DNA from: Clostridia bacterium
GTDB taxonomy: Bacteria; Bacillota; Clostridia; Christensenellales; CAG-138
Assembly: GCA_017547885.1 (NCBI GenBank)
Contig: JAFYOP010000004.1
Span: forward strand, 537,096 to 601,095
Direction of reading: 5' to 3'
DNA length: 64,000 nt
The notes under the pieces were generated by a model, which saw nothing but the letters and a program-made list of their open reading frames with translations, made no database searches and was not told the origin of the DNA. Numbering within the stretch: the stretch's first letter is position 1; each line of letters begins with the position of its first letter. This document shows, one piece after another, positions 27,554 to 35,649 of the stretch. Both the position numbers and the translations under genes were made by a program.

Positions 27554-30109
27554 ATGAAGGATATCAATATTCCCGTAACAGTAGGCGGAGTTACGTTTAA
27601 AAATCCATTTTTTGTAGCGTCCGGTCCTACTACGAAATCAGTGCGTCAATTAAAACGTATAGAGGAGACAGGCTGGGCTGCGGCTAGTATAAAGCTATCA
27701 ATAGATCCGGCTCCATATATAAATAGAAAGCCTCGCTATGCGATGTTCCCTCAGTATAATGCGTTGGCGTTCACGGCGGAAAAACGCCTTACCTTTCAGG
27801 AAGGATTGCGCCTGGTGGAGGAGGGAAAAAAACAGCTGAATGACCTTCTCCTTATGGCAAATATAACCTATGCGGGGGATAAAGGAGTACCCGGATGGGT
27901 AAATATGGCAAAGAGATTTCGTGATGTGGGTGCGGATATAATAGAATTAAATATGTGCTGTCCCAATATGAGCTATAATGTTGAGCTTACATCCGGGGGC
28001 AGCAAGAACGCCGCATGTCAAACCGGCGCATCTCTGGGACAGAATGCCGATGTAGTATCCGAAATTGTCAGGGCGATAAAGGCTGAGGTGGATATACCGC
28101 TTTTTGTAAAGCTTACTCCTGAGGGCGGACATATAGCAAACGTGGCCCGCGCCCTTTATGCAGCAGGAGCTGATGCGGTGGGCACCACTGCCAATAGATT
28201 AGGCATACCTCCGATAAATATAGATGCTCCTGAAAAGTCCGCATATCATCTTCAGCAAGAGATAAGCATGTCCTGCTATTGTGGAGAATGGCTTAAGCCT
28301 CTGGCACAGAGGGATGTGTATGAGATACGTAAGGTGTGCGGCATGGAGCCTGTGGTAACAGGAGCGGGCGGCGTACGAAACTGGCATGATGCTGTGGAGC
28401 TTATGTTGTGCGGAGCAAACCTTGTAGGGGTATGTTCTGAAACGCTGATAAGCGGATACGATATTGTGCGTCCTATGATAAGAGGACTCAAGGACTATAT
28501 GGATACCCATGGCTATAGCAAGGCTGAGGAATTGGTAGGCCGTATAGTTCCCGAAGTGAGGACGGCGCCTGAAGTAACGTTATTTGGCGGCGTTGCTCAT
28601 ATAAAGGATCAGCCGCTTTATGCTCCGTGTAAATCTGCTTGTCCGCTTAGTGTACCTGTTCAAGGCTATGTGCAGAGCGTGGCAAAGGGAGATTTTAAGC
28701 GCGCGTATGAACTGATATGCTCAAAAGGGCCTGTACAGAGTATTTGCCAGTATCTTTGTGAGTATCCCTGTGAAAAGGCATGTGTGAGAGGCAGGGCAGA
28801 TAGTCCTGTTGCCATCAGGGAAATAAAACGTTTTGTTCTGGATTATGCCCGAGGTAATGGACTTAAGCCTGATTGGAAGAGGGAACAATGCATAGGAAAA
28901 CGCATTGCTGTAATAGGCTCAGGGCCGGCCGGTATAAGCGGGGCATATGAACTGGCAAAAGCAGGATATTCTGTTACGGTATTTGAAAAAGAAGGTGTTC
29001 TGGGTGGATCTATGCTGAGAATGGCAGATTATATACTGCCCAGCGATGTGATAGATGGCGTGATAAATGCGCTGTCTGATATAGGTGTGGAATTTAAACT
29101 AAACACAGCATATGGTTGTGATATAACTGCTGACGGTCTATTCAATCAGGGCTATTGTGCAGTTTTGTTAGCAACGGGAAAGCAAAAAAGAATGCCGCCT
29201 GATATACCTAACGGTAATATGCTGATTGATACTGTAGAGCTTATTGGGAAATACGATATGATTTCCACAAAGGCCTATGTAATATATGGAAACAGCATAG
29301 ATGCTGTCACTGCTGCAAGGAAGGCAGTTCGCAAAGGGGCTGATTCTGTGATTTTAGCCTATGACAAGCCCGGCGCAGATACCACACAGGCCGTAAATGA
29401 GGGAATAAAGATAATAGAAGGAGTGTCTCTGCATAGCGTGGAAGTGGCAGAGGATGGTGTATGCAGGCTTGAGATGACACAGAATAACCTGGACGGAGCA
29501 AAAATAAAACTTAGCTGTAACGCAGCGGCCACAGATTATATTTGCGCCGTGGAAGAAGAAGCTATTACCGGCATGAGGGATAAGGATGGATATATCCTTA
29601 CAGACTCAAAAGGGGAAACCTCCGGGCAAAAGATATTCTGTGCGGGGTCTGCTGCCGGGTACAGCAAATTTATAGACACTGTTGCATCAGGAATAAAGGC
29701 AGCCGCAGGAATAGATACAATGCTAAGAGGAGAAAATGCCTCTATACGATTGGATTCAGGATATATCACAGTAAAGGCGGCAGAGGTATTAAAACGAAAC
29801 GGCTATATACAGCCTGAACAGTCAGCTGTGGAAGTACTTGCTATTGAAAGCAGAAAAATACAAGGGGATAATTATATCCATCGTGTTTTGAGCGAAGAAG
29901 AAGCAGTAAAGGAGGCGGCACGCTGTCTTAACTGTGGCTGTTCTGAAGGTTGCCAGCTGTGCAAAACCATATGTACAGACTTTGCGCCTTATGTGGCATC
30001 ATGTGACAGGATGGCTATTGATTCTAAGGAATGCGTGGCCTGCGGCATGTGCTACAATCGCTGTCCGAACCATAATATTGAAATGATCTCCACGGGAGAA
30101 AAAGTCTAA
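27554..30109 (+). CDS. PreA-PreT fusion: dihydropyrimidine dehydrogenase-like flavoenzyme
   Basis: An 851-residue multidomain enzyme. Residues 1-310 are a dihydroorotate/dihydropyrimidine dehydrogenase barrel with FMN-site features (FVASGPTTKS, ELNMCCPNMS with a Cys at the active loop, VKLTPEGG, GAGGVRNWHDAVE). Residues 350-430 are a GltD-type cysteine domain. Residues 450-720 carry FAD- and NAD-binding folds (IAVIGSGPAGISGAYELA). The C-terminus has CLNCGCSEGCQLCKTIC and ECVACGMCYNRCP, a ferredoxin-like 4Fe-4S set. This is the order PreA then PreT, the reverse of animal DPD. It probably reduces or oxidises a ring compound with NAD(P)H; the substrate is unknown. Confidence 0.88.
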   Translation: MKDINIPVTVGGVTFKNPFFVASGPTTKSVRQLKRIEETGWAAASIKLSIDPAPYINRKPRYAMFPQYNALAFTAEKRLTFQEGLRLVEEGKKQLNDLLLMANITYAGDKGVPGWVNMAKRFRDVGADIIELNMCCPNMSYNVELTSGGSKNAACQTGASLGQNADVVSEIVRAIKAEVDIPLFVKLTPEGGHIANVARALYAAGADAVGTTANRLGIPPINIDAPEKSAYHLQQEISMSCYCGEWLKPLAQRDVYEIRKVCGMEPVVTGAGGVRNWHDAVELMLCGANLVGVCSETLISGYDIVRPMIRGLKDYMDTHGYSKAEELVGRIVPEVRTAPEVTLFGGVAHIKDQPLYAPCKSACPLSVPVQGYVQSVAKGDFKRAYELICSKGPVQSICQYLCEYPCEKACVRGRADSPVAIREIKRFVLDYARGNGLKPDWKREQCIGKRIAVIGSGPAGISGAYELAKAGYSVTVFEKEGVLGGSMLRMADYILPSDVIDGVINALSDIGVEFKLNTAYGCDITADGLFNQGYCAVLLATGKQKRMPPDIPNGNMLIDTVELIGKYDMISTKAYVIYGNSIDAVTAARKAVRKGADSVILAYDKPGADTTQAVNEGIKIIEGVSLHSVEVAEDGVCRLEMTQNNLDGAKIKLSCNAAATDYICAVEEEAITGMRDKDGYILTDSKGETSGQKIFCAGSAAGYSKFIDTVASGIKAAAGIDTMLRGENASIRLDSGYITVKAAEVLKRNGYIQPEQSAVEVLAIESRKIQGDNYIHRVLSEEEAVKEAARCLNCGCSEGCQLCKTICTDFAPYVASCDRMAIDSKECVACGMCYNRCPNHNIEMISTGEKV

Positions 30110-30162
30110 ATCGCATGATGAAACAATAGCATGCGCATTGTTGAGAAACATCCATAAGCAGT

Positions 30163-30205
30163 AAACCGCATCATCCCAATGATTGATGCGGTTTCATTAT
30201 GTAAA
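30163..30205 (+). terminator. Terminator of the rightward catabolic operon
   Basis: A perfect 11-bp stem (AAACCGCATCA / TGATGCGGTTT) is followed by a weak T-rich tail. Confidence 0.6.
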
Positions 30206-30250
30206 AAAAGTGGCGAGCCATGCTGTTTGCCGCCAAAGCTGTTCAGCTTA

Positions 30251-30620
30251 TTAGTTTTCCGGAACGGGAGTCCAGGCCAGTTCCATTACTTTCTTAACGG
30301 AGTTCATGTTCTCGCTGAGGTCCGGGAAGATGTAGCGGCCGGCAAAGTCTTCCGGAGTAGTCTTGGTGAACTCATCGGAAAGACCAAACTGCAGGGTGTT
30401 GTTGATCATAACGTTCATCTCGCGGTTACCGCCGTTCCAGCCCATCTCCATCAGGATGCAGGTGGCTTCTTCGAAGTTGTCACGCATGAAGCTGTGGGCT
30501 TATGTACGGCTTGAGCTACCTTATTGGCATGTAGGGGGTTCTCGCGAACGAACTTGCCGCTCATAGCCATTACGCAGCACATGCTGTTTGCAAAGTCGGT
30601 GTCCAGCTGGGAACAGATGA
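30251..30620 (-). pseudogene. 3' remnant of an ABC substrate-binding protein (NMT1/TauA-like)
   Basis: The minus strand encodes the C-terminal part of a nitrate/taurine-class binding protein (FANSMCCVMAMSGKFVREN, then MRDNFEEATCILMEMGWNGG to the end WTPVPEN). The N-terminal half is missing. The two readable pieces are in different frames, joined near 30495 by loss of one base (AAGCCCAC where AAGGCCCAC would keep frame). The flanking sequence above 30620 is AT-rich and unrelated. Confidence 0.75.
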
Positions 30621-30739
30621 ACGATATCGACAAAATAAATAATAAAGCACAAATATTTAAAACATCAATTATGCTATCAGTTACCCTTGATGATACAATC
30701 ATGACGTAATAGCAATATTAAATAAAGGAAGATATAACA

Positions 30740-31894
30740 ATGAGCGAAATAAAGCTTCCACAGGATTTTGTATCATATCCCGAGGCACGCAAGCAGGCTT
30801 TTATGAAGCTGAAGGCCCTGAAGGAAAGCGGCAGGCGTGTGGTAGGCACCTTCTGTACCTATACCCCCCAGGAACTGGTGGATGCGGCGGACGCCACCCC
30901 TGTAAGCCTTTGTGCCATAGGTGAGGATAACATTCCCCCCGCAGAAAAGGTACTGCCCAAGAATCTTTGCCCTCTTATAAAGGCAAGCTTTGGCGGCGCG
31001 GTGACCGACAGGTGCCCTTTCTTCTATTTTTCAGATATGGTCCTTGCGGAAACCACCTGCGACGGCAAAAAGAAAATGTATGAATATCTTGGCAAAATAA
31101 AGCACACCCACGTTATGCAGCTGCCTCCGGGACAGTTCGGCGAGGGTGCACTTGCCTTCTGGAAAAGTGAGGTTGAAGCCCTTCGCAAGGATCTGGAGCA
31201 GTTTTACGGCATAACCATATCCGACGAAAAGATAGCAGAGGCGATCAAGCTGCGCAACCGTGAGCGCAAGGCCATACTTAACTACTATAAGGTAGGCGCT
31301 CTTAAGCCCAGCCCCCTTTCCGGCTATGAGCTGAATACCATAATTACCTCCAACGAGTACGCCTTTGATATTGAAAAGAAGATAGAGTTCCTTGAAAAGC
31401 GCACAGCGGAACTGACCGAGAAGTATCACAAGGAGTATGAGGGCAAGCCCTCCAGGCCCCGTGTGCTGATTTCCGGCTGTCCCACCCATGGCGTTATCGA
31501 CAAGGTGATAAAGCGCATTGAGGAACTGGGAGCGGATGTTGTGGGCTTTGAAAACTGCTGCGGTCCCCGTGAAAAGGCGGATCTCGTTGATGAAACCAAG
31601 GACCCCATCACTGCCATTGCGGAAAAGTACCTCAGGATAAACTGCTCTGTAATGAGCCCCAACCCGGGCAGGCTGGAAACCCTTGGCAATATGATAGACG
31701 AATACAAGGCGGACGGCGTAATTGAAGTGGTGCTGATGGCCTGCCATACCTTTGCAGCGGAAACCTCCACCGTAAAGGACTTTGTCACCAAAGAGAAAGG
31801 CATACCTTTCCTTTCCATCACCACCGACTACTCCACCACCGACCAGGGTCAGATAGACACCAGACTTGGTGCGTTTATAGAGCTCATGTCATAA
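30740..31894 (+). CDS. 2-hydroxyacyl-CoA dehydratase subunit (HgdB/FldB-like)
   Basis: A 384-residue protein of the 2-hydroxyacyl-CoA dehydratase D-component family. Conserved cysteines that ligate a 4Fe-4S cluster are visible in GTFCTYTPQEL, LPKNLCPLIKASFG and TDRCPFFYFSD, and the C-terminal half has GFENCCGPREK. These strictly anaerobic enzymes dehydrate (R)-2-hydroxyacyl-CoA by a ketyl radical after reduction by an ATP-driven activator, which is encoded 9 nt downstream. AAAGGAAG precedes the ATG. The acyl substrate (glutaryl, phenyllactyl, lactyl, isocaproyl) cannot be assigned from sequence. Confidence 0.92.
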   Translation: MSEIKLPQDFVSYPEARKQAFMKLKALKESGRRVVGTFCTYTPQELVDAADATPVSLCAIGEDNIPPAEKVLPKNLCPLIKASFGGAVTDRCPFFYFSDMVLAETTCDGKKKMYEYLGKIKHTHVMQLPPGQFGEGALAFWKSEVEALRKDLEQFYGITISDEKIAEAIKLRNRERKAILNYYKVGALKPSPLSGYELNTIITSNEYAFDIEKKIEFLEKRTAELTEKYHKEYEGKPSRPRVLISGCPTHGVIDKVIKRIEELGADVVGFENCCGPREKADLVDETKDPITAIAEKYLRINCSVMSPNPGRLETLGNMIDEYKADGVIEVVLMACHTFAAETSTVKDFVTKEKGIPFLSITTDYSTTDQGQIDTRLGAFIELMS

Positions 31895-31903
31895 GGAGAG
31901 GGA

Positions 31904-32677
31904 ATGAAATACAACATCGGCATAGACATCGGCTCCACCTGCGCCAAAACAGTGGTGCTGGACGGGGACAAAAACATACTCCATCGTCTGCTGCAGCCCA
32001 CCGGCTGGAGCAGCGTGGAAACGGCGGAAGCCATTCACGATAAGCTTACAGAGCTGGGCGTAGACTGGAATGACGCAGCGGTCGTTGCCACAGGCTATGG
32101 CCGCATATCCGTACCATATGCGGATAAGTGCGTAACCGAAATAACCTGCCACGGTAAGGGAGCCTGCCACATATTCGGCAGCGAGGATATCACAGTGATC
32201 GACATTGGCGGTCAGGATACAAAGCTTATCTGCGTGGAGGACGGCATGGTGAAGGATTTCATCATGAACGACAAGTGCTCCGCAGGTACGGGCCGCTTCC
32301 TTGAGATAATGGCAAACACCCTCAGCGTAAAGCTGGACGAGCTTTGTGAGCTGGCCTCCCACGGGGGCGGGGTCTCCATCAGCTCCATGTGCACGGTATT
32401 TGCCGAGTCCGAGGTGATAAGCCTTATAGGCCGCGGCGAGCAGAAGCAGAACATCGCATTTGGCGTGGTGGACTCCATAGTAAAAAAGGTGGCAACTCAG
32501 GCAGGCAGGCTGCACCTTGCAGGCACAAAGGTTTGCCTTACCGGTGGCCTGTGCGACTTTGAGTACGTTTGCCGTCAGCTGTCCGCAGCCCTTAAGTCCC
32601 AAGTGCTGACCCATCCCGATGGGCGGTACGCAGGAGCTATCGGCGCGGCGCTCAGCGCAGCAAGCATAAAGAAATAA
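31904..32677 (+). CDS. 2-hydroxyacyl-CoA dehydratase activator ATPase (HgdC/BcrA-like)
   Basis: A 257-residue member of the BadF/BadG/BcrA/BcrD activator family. It has an ASKHA-fold phosphate loop (GIDIGSTCAKTVV), a second nucleotide motif (VIDIGGQDTKLI), and the two cysteines of the homodimer-bridging 4Fe-4S cluster in NDKCSAGTGRF and SSMCTVFAES. It hydrolyses ATP to inject one low-potential electron into the dehydratase. AAGGAGAGGG precedes the ATG. Confidence 0.94.
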   Translation: MKYNIGIDIGSTCAKTVVLDGDKNILHRLLQPTGWSSVETAEAIHDKLTELGVDWNDAAVVATGYGRISVPYADKCVTEITCHGKGACHIFGSEDITVIDIGGQDTKLICVEDGMVKDFIMNDKCSAGTGRFLEIMANTLSVKLDELCELASHGGGVSISSMCTVFAESEVISLIGRGEQKQNIAFGVVDSIVKKVATQAGRLHLAGTKVCLTGGLCDFEYVCRQLSAALKSQVLTHPDGRYAGAIGAALSAASIKK

Positions 32678-32689
32678 CGGCAGCGCAAC

Positions 32690-32718
32690 AGCCCTTTCCT
32701 TCGGGAGAGGGCTTTTTC
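32690..32718 (+). terminator. Rho-independent terminator after the activator gene
   Basis: A stem AGCCCT-TCC / GGA-AGGGCT is followed by TTTTTC. It separates the activator transcript from the second dehydratase subunit. Confidence 0.75.
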
Positions 32719-32848
32719 ACGTATAGCATAAATTCGATATTTATTTTTACGATAACGGGCATGTATAATTTGTTCTTTGAATTTCCAATGGTTTTTTCTT
32801 TATGTTACGCTGAAAATACTAAAAATCTCGACTGATGGAGGAACGTAT

Positions 32849-34123
32849 ATGTCCGATTATGTACAGATGTGGAAAGATCTGGGTATGGATCTTGAGACCC
32901 ATGACCTGCTGTGTCAGGTTCTGCCCACTGCCGTAGGCGATGTTTATCTTACTCAGGAAAACCGCCCCACCGCCATGGATTTCTGGGATCTGGTGATCTC
33001 CGAAGTTCACGGCATACGTCCTGCCGAGCTCATAGCTGCACAGAAGGAAGGCCGCAAGGTATTCGGTACCTTCTGCGTATACGTTCCCGATGAAGTAATA
33101 GTGGCTGCCAACGGCATAGTCACCGGCCTGTGCGGCGGTTCCCAGTTCTGGGTACCCGATGGCGAGACCGTACTGCCCAAGTCTACCTGCCCCCTGGTAA
33201 AGGCTTCTGTAGGCGCACGCCTTGGCCGTACCTGCCCCTTCTTCCGCATTGCCGATATGTACGTAGGCGAAACCACCTGCGACGGCAAGAAGAAGGCATA
33301 CGAGATACTGGGCGAAGATGTTCCCATGTACATCATGGACGTTCCCCAGATGAAGCGTGAAAAGGACATCCTCAAGTGGAAGGATGAGATTGCCGAGTTT
33401 GCAAAGAAGGTTGAAGAGTTCACCGGCAACAAGATCACCGTTGAGAATCTTGCCGAGGCGATCCGCGTTATCAACGAAAAGCGCAAGGCTCTCCAGCGCG
33501 TATATGACTGCCGCAAGTCCGAGTGCCTGCCCATCTCCGGCCGCGACGCTCTGCTGATGACTCAGATCTCCTTCTTTGATGATCCCGTTCGCTGCGCCCA
33601 GATGTGCAACCGTCTGGCAGATGAGCTGGAACAGCGCATCAAGGACGGCGTAAGCGTAGTTCCTGCCGGTACCAAGCGTATCCTTGTTACCGGTACTCCC
33701 CTTGCAGTACCTAACTGGAAGCTGCATAACATCATCGAAACCAGCGGCGGCGCCGTTGTTTGCGAAGAAATGTGCACCGGTACCCGCTACTTCGAAAACC
33801 TGGTGGACGAAAGCAAGACCACTCTGGACGAGCAGTTCATGGCACTGTCCGAGCGCTACATGAAGACCAACTGCGCCTGCTTCACCCCAAATACCGGCCG
33901 TATCGATGACATCCTTCGTCTCTGCAATGAGTACAAGGTTGACGGCGTTATCGACTGCAGCCTGAAGTTCTGCTGCCTGTACGATACCGAGAAGTACAGC
34001 GTATCCCGTGCCCTTAAGGATGCCGGCGTCCCCGTTCTCAGCCTTGAGACCGACTACACCGATACCGATGCCGAACAGCTCCGCACCCGTATCGGCGCAT
34101 TCATTGAGATGATCAATGGATAA
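32849..34123 (+). CDS. 2-hydroxyacyl-CoA dehydratase family protein, second subunit
   Basis: A 424-residue homolog of the 30740 gene with an N-terminal extension of about 60 residues. Cysteines are kept in GTFCVYVPDEV, LPKSTCPLVKASVG and GRTCPFFRIAD, with additional cysteines near LKFCCLYDTE. An upstream ATG at 32777 lacks a ribosome-binding site; ATG 32849 follows GATGGAGGAACG. It could be the second subunit of a heterodimer with the 30740 product, or an independent dehydratase with its own regulation, since a terminator separates them. Codon use is strongly biased (AAG, GGC, ACC), suggesting high expression. Confidence 0.91.
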   Translation: MSDYVQMWKDLGMDLETHDLLCQVLPTAVGDVYLTQENRPTAMDFWDLVISEVHGIRPAELIAAQKEGRKVFGTFCVYVPDEVIVAANGIVTGLCGGSQFWVPDGETVLPKSTCPLVKASVGARLGRTCPFFRIADMYVGETTCDGKKKAYEILGEDVPMYIMDVPQMKREKDILKWKDEIAEFAKKVEEFTGNKITVENLAEAIRVINEKRKALQRVYDCRKSECLPISGRDALLMTQISFFDDPVRCAQMCNRLADELEQRIKDGVSVVPAGTKRILVTGTPLAVPNWKLHNIIETSGGAVVCEEMCTGTRYFENLVDESKTTLDEQFMALSERYMKTNCACFTPNTGRIDDILRLCNEYKVDGVIDCSLKFCCLYDTEKYSVSRALKDAGVPVLSLETDYTDTDAEQLRTRIGAFIEMING

Positions 34124-34388
34124 CGAGGATATTCGCTATTACATCCTCTTTAAAACCTATGAGCATGGCCTTGCATTAAAGGACATACTCACCGCCGATG
34201 GGGTAAAGTGCCGCATTGCCCCCGCCCCAAGGGCCATACAGGGAGAGCTTTCCTGCGGGATGAGCCTGCTCCTTGAGCCGGATCAGCTGGAGGTGGCAAA
34301 GCGCAGCATAGCGGAGCATAACGCCGTATATCACGACATTGTGCCGCTGGCGGGGCAGATAAAGTCCCATAGGGACAGATACTGCTAA
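34116..34388 (+). CDS. DUF3343 domain-containing protein
   Basis: A 90-residue protein of the DUF3343 family (ILFKTYEHGLALKDILTADGVKCRIAPAPRAI... SCGMSL). The family pattern is an N-terminal strand, a helix and a conserved SCG cysteine, sometimes described as a putative Se/S carrier. The start overlaps the dehydratase stop by 8 nt, so translation is coupled. Such proteins recur beside 2-hydroxyacyl-CoA dehydratases and cysteine desulfurases. A role in sulfur or cluster supply is possible but unproven. Confidence 0.85.
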   Translation: MDNEDIRYYILFKTYEHGLALKDILTADGVKCRIAPAPRAIQGELSCGMSLLLEPDQLEVAKRSIAEHNAVYHDIVPLAGQIKSHRDRYC

Positions 34389-34420
34389 CAAAGAGGAATA
34401 ATTTGAAGCAATAAATTATA

Positions 34421-34458
34421 AAACTTCCGGTGTTGTTTTCAGCACCGGAAGTTTTTCG
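34421..34458 (+). terminator. Bidirectional terminator after the dehydratase cluster
   Basis: A perfect 12-bp stem (AAACTTCCGGTG / CACCGGAAGTTT) followed by TTC on the plus strand and an A/T-rich flank on the minus strand. It can serve both the DUF3343 gene and the leftward zinc-ribbon gene. Confidence 0.82.
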
Positions 34459-34481
34459 TAAAGCGATGGCGGATAACTTTG

Positions 34482-35021
34482 TTACCTCAGTATCCTTATG
34501 CCGCTGATCAAGGGAAGGTCCTGCTTTCTGCCCTTGGCGGCGTTGATTATGCCGATTATAGCCAATACCGTAAACACGAGACCCACAAGGCTCAGCGGTA
34601 TGGAGCCTATAAACACCAGCCGCCAGAATATCAGCGCCAGTACGGTGTACAGCGGGGAGCAGACTATGCTGAAGGCTATGCAGGCCAGCGCCAGCACAAT
34701 ATCCTGATTGGTATGATAGCGGGCAAAGGGGGAATCCTTGGCTGCGAAGAGGGGTATCAGCAGCAGGGGACCAAAGTAGGCAAGTATTGCCATGGTCTTG
34801 TTGTCCTGGGCGTCCCTGTTGTCGGCTCTGCTGCGTGAGCCGGCCACAGTGGGAGAAGAATAGCATTGGCGAGCCTGCCGCTGGCGGGGCTGTTCCTCTT
34901 CATATCGGGGCTGTCTGGGCTGTGAGGGCTGCTGCGTGGGCAGGGCAGTGGATGTGCCGCAGCCGGGACAGAATCTTGTACCTGTTTCAAACTGTGTTCC
35001 GCAGTTTCCACAAAATGGCAT
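34482..35021 (-). CDS. Zinc-ribbon membrane protein (DUF4870-like)
   Basis: A 179-residue protein with an N-terminal zinc ribbon (MPFCGNCGTQFETGTRFCPGC, four cysteines), a Gln/Pro/Arg-rich low-complexity linker (about 27-65) and three hydrophobic segments (LAYFGPLLLIPLF, VLALACIAFSIVCS, LVGLVFTVLAIIGII). The layout matches small membrane proteins of the DUF4870 type. No enzymatic motif is present and the function is unknown. The start has AAGGAGGA upstream. It is divergent from the LuxR-type pair. Confidence 0.85.
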   Translation of the reverse strand: MPFCGNCGTQFETGTRFCPGCGTSTALPTQQPSQPRQPRYEEEQPRQRQARQCYSSPTVAGSRSRADNRDAQDNKTMAILAYFGPLLLIPLFAAKDSPFARYHTNQDIVLALACIAFSIVCSPLYTVLALIFWRLVFIGSIPLSLVGLVFTVLAIIGIINAAKGRKQDLPLISGIRILR

Positions 35022-35047
35022 AATATTTCCTCCTTGTAGGTTATTTT

Positions 35048-35299
35048 ATGGGCGAGCCGCACTGGCCGCAAAAACGTGTGCCGGAGGCGTTCGCAAGGGT
35101 ACGCAGCAGCGCATACCATGAAAGCGACCCTGCGCCATATCTTGAGATAAACGACTTTCTGGAGTTCCTTGCCCAGAAGGACAGGGAGCATGAGGCGGAG
35201 GTGCTGGAGCTTGACCGCAGGCACAGGCACGCAAAAAACGAAGCGGACAAGGCGCAAACCGAGCTTTCCCGCATAGCGGATAAAAAATGCGGGAAATAG
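35048..35299 (+). CDS. Small coiled-coil protein, probably the N-terminal part of a split LuxR-type regulator
   Basis: An 83-residue ORF whose second half is strongly helical and charged (EINDFLEFLAQKDREHEAEV...), predicted as coiled coil. It ends in KKCGK just after the start of the next ORF, in another frame. At the junction a run of six A (GATAAAAAATGCGGG) allows continuation into the LuxR domain if one base were added or the ribosome slipped by -1. I therefore suspect that both ORFs were one protein. As it stands the product has no recognisable domain. Confidence 0.55.
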   Translation: MGEPHWPQKRVPEAFARVRSSAYHESDPAPYLEINDFLEFLAQKDREHEAEVLELDRRHRHAKNEADKAQTELSRIADKKCGK

Positions 35300-35544
35300 A
35301 CCCGGACAGCTTTGCTTTATTCTTTGAAAACCTCAAAACCCTTACCCGCAAGGAACGTGAGGTGTTTGATTTGTACCTTACCGGAAAGAGCGCGAAGGAG
35401 ATAGTGGAGCTCATGGGCTTTACAGACAACGCCCTCAAATTTCATAACAAAAACCTATACAGCAAGCTGGGGGTCACCTCACGCAAGGAACTGCTGCTGT
35501 ATGCGGCGCTGATGGAGCAGGAAAAACGCAAGGGTGATGCATAG
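35287..35544 (+). CDS. LuxR-type helix-turn-helix protein
   Basis: An 85-residue protein with a GerE/LuxR DNA-binding domain: LTRKEREVFDLYLTGKSAKEI, then LMGFTDNALKFHNKNLYSKL as turn and recognition helix. No receiver or ligand domain is attached. The ATG overlaps the preceding ORF by 13 nt, which may reflect translational coupling or a frameshift that separated it from its coiled-coil N-terminus. It probably controls a nearby gene such as the divergent zinc-ribbon protein, but nothing in the sequence proves a target. Confidence 0.78.
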   Translation: MREIDPDSFALFFENLKTLTRKEREVFDLYLTGKSAKEIVELMGFTDNALKFHNKNLYSKLGVTSRKELLLYAALMEQEKRKGDA

Positions 35545-35570
35545 GGAAGGCCATGCACACATAGCAAGCA

Positions 35571-35606
35571 AAAAGACAGCCGAACTTTAAGTTGGCTGTC
35601 TTTTTT
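35571..35606. terminator. Bidirectional terminator between the LuxR-type gene and thiN
   Basis: A stem AAAAGACAGCC / GGCTGTCTTTT extended by AACTT/AAGTT with a one-base bulge, with T-rich flanks on both strands. Confidence 0.82.
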
Positions 35607-35649
35607 ATGTATTTGAAAATCGAATATAACGATATAACCTGTTGAAGTC

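Noticed and set aside
30118..30140. ATAGCATGCGCATTG repeat-like sequence after the PreA-PreT gene
   Set aside because: Short and not repeated elsewhere in the window; no attachment site supported.
35041..35274. Minus-strand frame ending in a zinc-ribbon-like FCGQCG
   Set aside because: Considered as a zinc-ribbon gene, but only one CxxC is present, it is Ser-rich elsewhere, and the plus strand encodes a coherent coiled coil leading to a LuxR domain.
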